A stretch of 5,650 bases of DNA from Legionellales bacterium (GTDB lineage Bacteria; Pseudomonadota; Gammaproteobacteria; Legionellales; Legionellaceae), in assembly GCA_003489505.1 (NCBI GenBank), contig DNMA01000005.1, positions 1 to 5,650 of the forward strand, in the 5' to 3' direction. The stretch's first letter is position 1. Every line of letters starts with the position of its first letter. A program made the position numbers and the translations under genes. Positions 1 through 5,650 of this stretch are shown here, one piece after another. Below the pieces are notes generated by a model. The model saw only the letters and a program-made list of their open reading frames with translations, had not been told where the DNA came from and did no database searches.

Positions 1-1317
1 TTAGAAACTTTATCTGAATTAGAGCGTAAATTAACCATATCATTAGCTGATAGTGAAATTCAGGATGAAGTTAATACTCGTTTAAAAAATCTTGCTCCAA
101 AAGTACAAATCCCAGGATTCCGTCAAGGTAAAGTGCCTGTTGATGTAATTCGTAAACGCTTTAGTGATAAAGTTCGTTTGGAAGTCATTGATGAATTGAT
201 GAAAAATGCCTTAGAAAAGGCCATTGAAGGTCAAAACCTAAAATTAACTTCCTATCCTAAAATTAATTTAACTTCTAGCCCTGATAAAGGCGACTTTAGC
301 TTTGAAGCTACCGTTGAAGTATTCCCTGAAGTTAGTATCAAAGAATTAGAAAACGACCAAATTGATTTAATCGAAGCGCAAGTTGATGAAGCTGACGTTG
401 AAGATATGATCAAGAAATTATTAGAACAGCATAAAGTTTGGAAAGATGTCGAACGTGCTTCCCAAAATGCTGACCAATTGGTTATTGATTTCAAAGGTTT
501 TGTTGATAATGTTCCTTTTGCTGGCGGCGAAGCAACTAACTTTAAAGTTGTTCTTGGCGAAAAGCGTATGATACCTGATTTTGAAAAGGGTCTTTTAAAG
601 CGTAAAGCCGGCCAAGAATTTGATATGGAAGTAAAATTCCCAGAAGATTATGGCCAAGCTGATTTAGCAGGTAAAGAAGCTAAATTTGAGATCAAAGTTC
701 ATCAAGTTCAAGAAGGTGAAATGCCTGAATTAACAGATGAATTTGCTGCAAAATTTAATATCGAAGGTGGTGTAGAAGCCCTGAAAAAAGATATTAAAGA
801 AAATATGCACCGCGAATTGAAAAAACAAGTCAGCCAAATCAATCGTAAAAATGTATTTGATAAACTGATTGAAGCAAATACTGTGACTTTGCCACAAGGT
901 TTAATCGATAGAGAAATCGAAGAATTAAAACATCAAATGTTCCACCAAGTATTTGGTACCAAACATCATGACAATGAAGTGATTCCAGATTTCCCAAGAG
1001 AATTATTCTTAGAACAAGCTAAACGTCGTGTTCATTTAAGCCTTTTATATGTTGAATATGTTAAAAAACATAGCTTAAATGTTGATTCTAAACGTTTAGA
1101 TACCATGATTGAAGAAATGGTTAGCGCTTTTGAAAATCCAAGCGAAGCTAAAGAATGGTATAAGACTGATGAATCTCGTTTAGATGATCTACGTGGTTTA
1201 ATTATGGAAGAAACAGTGATGGAAAAAATCTTAGAATTTGCTAAACCATCCTTGAAAAAATTAAATTATCGTGAAACTATGGAGATTATCAATAGTAAAA
1301 ACGATGGAGAGGCTTAA
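1..1317 (+). CDS. tig: Trigger factor, ribosome-associated folding chaperone (5' partial)
   Basis: Trigger factor docks beside the ribosomal exit tunnel and shelters new polypeptides; its middle domain is a peptidyl-prolyl isomerase. The reading frame is open from base 1, and 438 residues are visible. Compared with E. coli (432 aa, from memory) only about four N-terminal residues are missing. The ribosome-docking signature GFRQGKVP is at visible residues 39-46. The FKBP-like isomerase domain runs from about DQLVIDF (158) to QVQE (about 237) and includes MIPDFEKGL (190-198). The helical C-terminal chaperone domain contains [12 protein letters not shown] (333-344). The GTG at 133 is in frame but lies inside the docking signature, so it is not the start. 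In the usual IPGFE motif, glycine is replaced by aspartate (D193). The stop codon TAA (1315-1317) overlaps the clpP start by one base, implying one mRNA. The promoter lies outside the window. Identity is secure. Confidence 0.97.
   Translation, partial: LETLSELERKLTISLADSEIQDEVNTRLKNLAPKVQIPGFRQGKVPVDVIRKRFSDKVRLEVIDELMKNALEKAIEGQNLKLTSYPKINLTSSPDKGDFSFEATVEVFPEVSIKELENDQIDLIEAQVDEADVEDMIKKLLEQHKVWKDVERASQNADQLVIDFKGFVDNVPFAGGEATNFKVVLGEKRMIPDFEKGLLKRKAGQEFDMEVKFPEDYGQADLAGKEAKFEIKVHQVQEGEMPELTDEFAAKFNIEGGVEALKKDIKENMHRELKKQVSQINRKNVFDKLIEANTVTLPQGLIDREIEELKHQMFHQVFGTKHHDNEVIPDFPRELFLEQAKRRVHLSLLYVEYVKKHSLNVDSKRLDTMIEEMVSAFENPSEAKEWYKTDESRLDDLRGLIMEETVMEKILEFAKPSLKKLNYRETMEIINSKNDGEA
1306..1312 (+). 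promoter_or_regulatory. Ribosome binding site of clpP inside the end of tig
   Basis: GGAGAGG lies within the last codons of tig, four bases before the clpP ATG at 1317. It supports that ATG as the start and means ribosomes finishing tig arrive on top of the clpP initiation site. Coupled or reinitiated translation is inferred from this layout. Confidence 0.8.
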
Positions 1318-1943
1318 TGAGTTCTATACAATTATCCAGTGGCTTAGTGCCAATGGTTGTTGAGCAAACAGCACGCGGTGAGCGTGCTTATGATATTTAT
1401 TCACGTTTACTAAAAGAAAGAATTATCTTTTTATTAGGGCCCGTTGAAGACAATATGTCAAATTTAATCGTTGCTCAAATGTTGTTTTTAGAGTCAGAAA
1501 ATCCTGAAAAAGATATTTACTTATATATTAATTCTCCAGGTGGTGTAGTGACTGCAGGTTTAGCGATTTATGATACCATGCAGTTTATTAAACCCGATGT
1601 GAGTACCTTGTGTATTGGTCAAGCAGCTAGTGCTGCAGCACTATTATTATGTGCTGGTGCTGACGGTAAACGTTATTGCTTACCCAATTCACGAGTGATG
1701 ATTCACCAGCCACTAGGTGGTTTCCGAGGCCAAGCCTCAGATATCGAAATCCATGCCCGTGAGACTTTAATTATTCGAGAAAAATTAAACAATATCATGG
1801 CAAAACATACACGCAAGACTCCAGAAGAGATTTTACGTGATACGGATAGAGATAATTTCATGAGTGCGTCTCAAGCAAAAGATTATGGTTTAATCGATGA
1901 AGTCCTCTATCAACGAGAGGGTTTACCTAAAATCGATTTCTAA
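1317..1943 (+). CDS. clpP: ATP-dependent Clp protease proteolytic subunit (serine protease)
   Basis: ClpP forms a double-heptamer chamber in the cytoplasm that hydrolyses polypeptides fed in by an AAA+ unfoldase such as ClpX. The protein has 208 residues, a normal length (E. coli 207). The catalytic triad is complete: S105 in GQAAS, H130 in MIHQPLGG and D179 in DRDNFMS. The oxyanion-strand signature INSPGG is at 71-76, and [15 protein letters not shown] near the N terminus matches the axial-pore region. By alignment with E. coli, a short propeptide of about eight residues would be removed before G9. One oddity is that the residues after the serine are Ala-Ala-Ala where E. coli has Met-Gly-Ala. 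The start is fixed by the ribosome site at 1306-1312 and by similarity from LVPMV onward. It overlaps tig by one base and is followed by a terminator, so it is probably the last gene of a tig-clpP unit. I see no convincing promoter directly before it. Confidence 0.98.
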   Translation: MSSIQLSSGLVPMVVEQTARGERAYDIYSRLLKERIIFLLGPVEDNMSNLIVAQMLFLESENPEKDIYLYINSPGGVVTAGLAIYDTMQFIKPDVSTLCIGQAASAAALLLCAGADGKRYCLPNSRVMIHQPLGGFRGQASDIEIHARETLIIREKLNNIMAKHTRKTPEEILRDTDRDNFMSASQAKDYGLIDEVLYQREGLPKIDF

Positions 1944-1952
1944 ATCAAATTT

Positions 1953-1980
1953 AAAGGTCGCAATAGCGGCCTTTTTTTTT
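1953..1980 (+). terminator. Rho-independent terminator after clpP
   Basis: The arms AAAGGTCGC (1953-1961) and GCGGCCTTT (1966-1974) form a nine-pair stem with one G-T wobble around the loop AATA. The T run extends from 1972 to 1980 (nine T). It starts ten bases after the clpP stop codon, in the right orientation to end tig-clpP transcription before clpX. Read-through efficiency cannot be judged from sequence. Confidence 0.92.
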
Positions 1981-1985
1981 AGATA

Positions 1986-2014
1986 TTGACACATCCCAAT
2001 GGAATCAGGACAAT
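1986..2014 (+). promoter_or_regulatory. Candidate sigma70-type promoter P1 for clpX-lon
   Basis: A perfect -35 hexamer TTGACA (1986-1991) is followed after exactly 17 bases by GACAAT (2009-2014), which matches TATAAT at four of six positions. It begins six bases after the terminator T run, where a new transcription unit would be expected to start. Transcription would begin near 2021 and give a leader of about 95 bases before clpX. The -35 and spacing are strong and the -10 is moderate; activity is inferred. Confidence 0.55.
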
Positions 2015-2019
2015 TAAAT

Positions 2020-2043
2020 CAAGTTTTTAGGGTAAAAGACTTG
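2020..2043 (+). repeat. Imperfect inverted repeat overlapping the heat-shock -35 box
   Basis: The left arm CAAGTTTTTA (2020-2029) pairs with the right arm TAAAAGACTTG (2033-2043), giving ten pairs with one bulged G (2038) around a GGG loop. Its right end covers the first four bases of the CTTGAAA box at 2040-2046, and its left end sits at the start point expected for the upstream promoter. It could be an operator or a 5' leader hairpin, or simply chance in AT-rich DNA. No function is assigned. Confidence 0.35.
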
Positions 2044-2066
2044 AAATTTTTGGTTTAAACCCATAT
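2040..2066 (+). promoter_or_regulatory. Candidate sigma32 (RpoH) heat-shock promoter P2 for clpX-lon
   Basis: CTTGAAA (2040-2046) is a perfect copy of the classical sigma32 -35 element. After a 12-base spacer, ACCCATAT (2059-2066) matches CCCCATNT at every defined position except the first. The accepted spacer range is 11-16 bases. Transcription would start near 2073, leaving about 40 bases before the clpX ATG. Protease genes of this family are known sigma32 targets in E. coli. A perfect ten-base palindrome, GGTTTAAACC (2052-2061), spans the spacer and the edge of the -10. Assignment rests on consensus match and position only. Confidence 0.75.
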
Positions 2067-2114
2067 TTATCATATTACATTACAATTATTTATTTATGTT
2101 TAAGAGGAAGAAGA

Positions 2115-3392
2115 ATGTCTAAGTCTGACAGTGGTGATAAGTCCACGTTATTTTGCTCCTTTTGTGGAAAAAGTCAGCATGAAGTTAAGAAACTGATTGC
2201 TGGTCCCTCAGCTTACGTTTGTGATGAGTGCATTGCTTTATGTAATGATATTATTCATGAAGAGATAAAAGACGAGAGTCCTTCTTTGACCCAAGGTAAT
2301 AGCTTGCCAAAACCAAAAGAAATCTCTGCATTTCTAGATGATTATGTGATTGGTCAAGAACATGCCAAAAAAGTTTTAGCGGTTGCAGTTTACAATCACT
2401 ACAAGCGTTTACAAAATGTTCAAAAAGATGGGGTGGAGCTAGGTAAAAGTAATATTTTACTCATTGGGCCAACAGGCTCTGGTAAAACCTTATTAGCTCA
2501 AACTTTAGCAAGACAATTGAATGTTCCATTTGCTATCGCCGATGCGACTACTTTAACAGAAGCAGGTTATGTGGGTGAAGACGTCGAAAATATCATTCAT
2601 AAGTTATTACAAAAATGTGATTTTGATGTCGAGAAAGCTCAGCAAGGTATTGTCTATATCGATGAAATCGATAAGATTTCTCGTAAATCTGAAAATCCAT
2701 CGATTACCCGAGATGTCTCTGGTGAAGGTGTACAACAAGCGCTTTTAAAACTTATTGAAGGTACAGTAGCGGCGGTGCCTCCTCAAGGCGGTCGTAAGCA
2801 CCCTCAGCAAGAATATATTCATGTGGATACTTCCAATATTTTATTTATCTGCGGTGGTGCTTTTGCAGGTCTTGAAAAAGTGATTCAACAACGCTCTGAT
2901 AAATCAGGGATTGGTTTTGGTGCTGAACTAAAAAATAAAAAAGACACCAAAGATATTGAAAAAGTATTCAATCTGTTAGAGGCAGACGATTTGGTAAAAT
3001 TTGGTTTAATTCCTGAATTTGTTGGTCGATTGCCTGTAGTAACTACTTTACATGAGCTAGATGAACCTGCTTTAATTGATATTTTAACCCAACCAAAAAA
3101 TGCCTTGATCAAACAGTTCCAGGCACTATTTCAAATGGAAGGGGTTGAGTTGGAGTTTAAAGAAGAAGCATTGCATCAAATAGCTAAAAAAGCATTAAAA
3201 AGGAAAATTGGAGCGCGTGGCTTAAGAAGTATTCTAGAAGATATCTTATTAGATACGATGTATGAATTACCCTCTATAGAGAATTTGGAAAAAGTTGTAG
3301 TGGATGAGAACGCAGTTACTAAACAAGGAAAACCGATTTTAATTTTTAAAGCGGGTGAAGAAAAAGTTAGAGTAAACAGCGGGCGTGAATAA
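2115..3392 (+). CDS. clpX: Clp protease ATP-binding unfoldase subunit ClpX
   Basis: ClpX is a hexameric AAA+ unfoldase that recognises tagged substrates, threads them through its pore using ATP and delivers them to ClpP. The 425 residues match the usual length (E. coli 424). The N-terminal zinc-binding domain has C14, C17, C36 and C39. The AAA+ module follows, with Walker A GPTGSGKT (118-125), pore loop GYVGED (151-156), Walker B ending in D183-E184, the RKH pore motif (227-229), the arginine finger in EFVGR (R305) and sensor 2 in GARGLR (R368). The ClpP-docking loop IGF (266-268) is intact, consistent with pairing to the neighbouring ClpP. The ATG is preceded at six bases by AGAGGA (2103-2108). 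A terminator separates it from clpP and it has its own candidate sigma70 and sigma32 promoters; lon follows after 16 bases, so a clpX-lon operon is likely. Nothing is truncated. Confidence 0.98.
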   Translation: MSKSDSGDKSTLFCSFCGKSQHEVKKLIAGPSAYVCDECIALCNDIIHEEIKDESPSLTQGNSLPKPKEISAFLDDYVIGQEHAKKVLAVAVYNHYKRLQNVQKDGVELGKSNILLIGPTGSGKTLLAQTLARQLNVPFAIADATTLTEAGYVGEDVENIIHKLLQKCDFDVEKAQQGIVYIDEIDKISRKSENPSITRDVSGEGVQQALLKLIEGTVAAVPPQGGRKHPQQEYIHVDTSNILFICGGAFAGLEKVIQQRSDKSGIGFGAELKNKKDTKDIEKVFNLLEADDLVKFGLIPEFVGRLPVVTTLHELDEPALIDILTQPKNALIKQFQALFQMEGVELEFKEEALHQIAKKALKRKIGARGLRSILEDILLDTMYELPSIENLEKVVVDENAVTKQGKPILIFKAGEEKVRVNSGRE

Positions 3393-3395
3393 TAA

Positions 3396-3401
3396 AAGGA
3401 G
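3396..3401 (+). promoter_or_regulatory. Ribosome binding site that fixes the TTG start of lon
   Basis: AAGGAG ends seven bases before TTG (3409-3411), ideal spacing for initiation there. Of the alternatives, GTG at 3385 lies upstream of this site with no comparable site of its own, and the first in-frame ATG at 3481 would remove conserved Lon residues. The site lies in the 16-base clpX-lon gap. Confidence 0.88.
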
Positions 3402-3408
3402 TTTTAAA

Positions 3409-5650
3409 TTGACAGCTGAAGAAACCAAAGTATTAGAGCTCCCAATTTTGCCTTTGCGTGATGTTGTGGTGTACCCACATATGGTGATTCCCTTATTCGT
3501 TGGGCGTCCCAAATCGGTTAAAGCACTTGAAGCGGCAATGTTGGAAAACAAGAAGATTTTTTTAGTAGCTCAAAAAGAATCTGCTAAAGATGATCCCAAT
3601 GAAAAAGATTTATATCAAATTGGGACTATTTCGACATTGCTACAATTACTCAAGTTACCTGATGGAACAGTTAAAGTTCTGGTAGAGGGTGAACAACGCG
3701 CTAAAGTTGATCAATATACTTCTCATGAGGGCCAATATTTAGTCGCAAAACTTTCCGTTTTACAGGAGTATTCGAAAGAACACTCTGATAAAGAATTAGA
3801 GATATTAGTTCGTTCTTTGATTTCTCAGTTTGAACAATACATCAAACTCAATAAAAAGATTCCACCAGAAGTCATGGCATCCATTTCAAGCATTGAAGAC
3901 CCTAACCGTTTAGTGGATACCATTGCGGCACATTTGACTATCAAGCTTGAAGAAAAACAAGAAATACTAGAAATTTTAGATATTGGACAACGTTTAGAAC
4001 GCTTAATGAGTTCGATAGAAGCTGAAATTGACCTTCTTCAAGTTGAAAAGAGAATTAGAAATCGCGTCAAACGCCAAATGGAAAAAAGTCAGCGCGAATA
4101 CTATCTCAATGAGCAAATGAAAGCCATTCAAAAAGAATTAGGAGAAATTGGTGAAGAAGGCAGTGATCTGGAGCAATTAGAAAAAGCTATTGAAAAAGCT
4201 GGTATGCCTAAAGAAGCGAAAGAAAAGGCTGTCAGTGAGCTCAATAAACTGAAAATGATGTCTCCAATGTCTGCAGAGGCCACAGTCATTCGAAATTATT
4301 TAGATTGGATTATAGCTGTTCCCTGGAAAAAGAAAGATAAGGTTGAATTTGACCTGGCCAAAGCTGAAGTGGTTTTGGATAAAGACCATTATGGCTTAGA
4401 AAAGGTAAAAGAACGCATTATTGAATATCTAGCGGTACAACAGCGTGTTAAACGTCTCAAAGGCCCTATTATTTGTTTAGTGGGACCTCCAGGGGTGGGT
4501 AAAACCTCTTTGGGTCAGTCGATTGCCAATGCAACTGGTAGAACCTTTATTCGTATCGCTTTAGGTGGGGTACGAGATGAAGCGGAAATCAGAGGTCATC
4601 GTAGAACCTATATTGGTTCTATGCCAGGTAAAATTATTCAAAAACTGTGTCAGGCAGGGGTGAAAAATCCACTCATCATGCTTGATGAAGTCGATAAGAT
4701 GGCGATGGATTTCAGGGGAGATCCTGCATCGGCTCTATTAGAGGTATTAGATCCTGAGCAAAATGATACGTTTAATGATCATTACTTAGAAGTTAATTAT
4801 GATTTAAGCGATGTCATGTTTATTGCCACAGCTAATTCATTAGAAATTCCTGCGCCACTTTTAGATAGAATGGAAGTGATTCGTTTAGCAGGTTATACCG
4901 ATGATGAAAAGCTACATATTGCCAGAAACTACTTAGTACCCAAGCAATTACAGTTAAATGGATTAAAAACTGAGGAGTTAGCGATAACTGATCAGGCTAT
5001 TCATGAAATTGTTCGCCACTATACGAGAGAGGCTGGTGTAAGAAATCTTGAAAGAGATATTGCCAATATCTGTAGAAAAGTGGTAAAAAAAATAATAACA
5101 AAGAAAAATTTGAAAAAAGTGACTGTTACACGTAAAGCTATCGAGCGTTATTTAGGGGTTCCTAAATACATGTATGGCATTGCAGAGCAACATGACCAAA
5201 TTGGTCAGGTCACTGGATTAGCTTGGACACAAGTTGGGGGAGAGTTACTGACTATCGAGGCTGCAATGATGCCTGGTAAAGGTAAAGTCACCCATACAGG
5301 ACAACTTGGGGATGTGATGAAAGAATCCATTCATGCGGCCATGACGGTGATTCGAAGTCGAGCTGCAAAATTGGGTTTAGCACCTGATTTTTATGATACA
5401 CATGAATTTCATATTCATGTGCCAGAAGGAGCCACTCCAAAAGACGGTCCGAGTGCAGGGATTGGAATGTGTACTGCTTTAGCTTCAGTAGTAGGACAAA
5501 TTCCAGTAAGAGCTGATGTGGCAATGACAGGCGAAATCACACTGAGAGGACAGGTATTACCGATTGGTGGTTTGAAAGAAAAACTGTTGGCGGCGCATCG
5601 TGGTGGTATCAAACAAGTTATTATTCCATTAGAGAATAAAAAAGATCTTG
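3409..5650 (+). CDS. lon: ATP-dependent Lon protease (3' partial), TTG start
   Basis: Lon is a cytoplasmic, self-contained AAA+ serine protease that degrades misfolded proteins and selected regulators. The frame is open from TTG to the window edge, with 747 complete codons; about 40 C-terminal residues should lie beyond (E. coli 784 aa). The N-terminal substrate-binding domain opens with [18 protein letters not shown] (11-28). A long, probably coiled-coil helical region covers about 190-250. The AAA+ domain has Walker A GPPGVGKT (359-366), Walker B ending in D426-E427, sensor 1 N476, arginine finger R487 and sensor 2 R545. The protease domain carries catalytic S682 in PKDGPSAG and K725 in GGLKEKL, each three positions beyond the E. 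coli numbers. The TTG start gives the same N-terminal length as E. coli Lon up to LPLRD (16-18 in both) and has a strong ribosome site. With a 16-base gap after clpX and no terminator or clear promoter between, it is probably co-transcribed with clpX. Confidence 0.97.
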   Translation, partial: MTAEETKVLELPILPLRDVVVYPHMVIPLFVGRPKSVKALEAAMLENKKIFLVAQKESAKDDPNEKDLYQIGTISTLLQLLKLPDGTVKVLVEGEQRAKVDQYTSHEGQYLVAKLSVLQEYSKEHSDKELEILVRSLISQFEQYIKLNKKIPPEVMASISSIEDPNRLVDTIAAHLTIKLEEKQEILEILDIGQRLERLMSSIEAEIDLLQVEKRIRNRVKRQMEKSQREYYLNEQMKAIQKELGEIGEEGSDLEQLEKAIEKAGMPKEAKEKAVSELNKLKMMSPMSAEATVIRNYLDWIIAVPWKKKDKVEFDLAKAEVVLDKDHYGLEKVKERIIEYLAVQQRVKRLKGPIICLVGPPGVGKTSLGQSIANATGRTFIRIALGGVRDEAEIRGHRRTYIGSMPGKIIQKLCQAGVKNPLIMLDEVDKMAMDFRGDPASALLEVLDPEQNDTFNDHYLEVNYDLSDVMFIATANSLEIPAPLLDRMEVIRLAGYTDDEKLHIARNYLVPKQLQLNGLKTEELAITDQAIHEIVRHYTREAGVRNLERDIANICRKVVKKIITKKNLKKVTVTRKAIERYLGVPKYMYGIAEQHDQIGQVTGLAWTQVGGELLTIEAAMMPGKGKVTHTGQLGDVMKESIHAAMTVIRSRAAKLGLAPDFYDTHEFHIHVPEGATPKDGPSAGIGMCTALASVVGQIPVRADVAMTGEITLRGQVLPIGGLKEKLLAAHRGGIKQVIIPLENKKDL

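Noticed and set aside
133..135. GTG as the start codon of trigger factor
   Set aside because: The frame is open and clearly homologous upstream to base 1, and the GTG lies inside the conserved GFRQGKVP docking signature.
252..494. Minus-strand open frame of 80 codons inside tig
   Set aside because: It is antisense to a conserved gene, Ser/Asn-rich as expected of a shadow frame, with no recognisable domain.
1251..1280. CTTGAAA box near the end of tig as a sigma32 promoter for clpP
   Set aside because: The -35 match is perfect, but it is made of ordinary Leu-Lys codons. The best -10 (AACTAT at 1275-1280) matches only three of six bases at a 17-base spacing, outside the usual range.
2041..2073. 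Sigma70 reading of the same region: TTGAAA with TATCAT (2068-2073)
   Set aside because: Both hexamers are good individually, but the spacer is 21 bases, too long for a normal sigma70 promoter; the sigma32 reading fits better.
3385..3387. In-frame GTG inside the end of clpX as the start of lon
   Set aside because: It has no good ribosome site and would place AAGGAG within the coding sequence; the length match with E. coli Lon favours TTG.
3481..3483. ATG as the start of lon
   Set aside because: It would drop the conserved [14 protein letters not shown] segment, and the TTG at 3409 has a strong ribosome site.
2885..3551. Two minus-strand open frames (2885-3112 and 3339-3551) over clpX and the start of lon
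   Set aside because: They lie opposite conserved coding sequence and resemble no family I recognise; best explained as shadows.
5288..5612. Two overlapping minus-strand open frames opposite the Lon protease domain
   Set aside because: They overlap each other in different frames and lie opposite highly conserved lon codons, so they are shadows.

Overview
The window holds one conserved protein quality-control block, all on the + strand: tig (trigger factor, 5' end cut off) - clpP - clpX - lon (3' end cut off). The proteins resemble their Escherichia coli counterparts closely and catalytic residues fall at nearly the same positions. This points to a gammaproteobacterium. The DNA is AT-rich, with strong use of A/T third codon positions. 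Gene order and base composition would suit a Legionella/Coxiella-type lineage, but that placement is inference. I see no mobile element, RNA gene, CRISPR array or foreign-looking insert.

Layout: tig runs from base 1 to 1317, and its stop codon overlaps the clpP ATG by one base, so the two look translationally coupled. clpP (1317-1943) is followed within ten bases by a strong intrinsic terminator (1953-1980). The 171-base gap between clpP and clpX is the most informative non-coding part. It holds the terminator, a sigma70-like promoter (TTGACA, 17-base spacer, GACAAT), an inverted repeat, and a very good match to a sigma32 heat-shock promoter (CTTGAAA, 12-base spacer, ACCCATAT). clpX (2115-3392) follows with a good ribosome binding site. 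lon begins only 16 bases after clpX, at a TTG codon with a strong AAGGAG site, and stays open to the window edge.

Functionally, trigger factor helps nascent chains fold at the ribosome. ClpX unfolds tagged or damaged proteins and feeds them to the ClpP chamber, and Lon degrades misfolded and regulatory proteins by itself. The sequence suggests two transcription units: tig-clpP, ended by the terminator, and clpX-lon, started by its own heat-shock promoter. That differs from the clpP-clpX operon plus separately promoted lon of E. coli. No previously undescribed system is visible; the interest lies in how this block is regulated.
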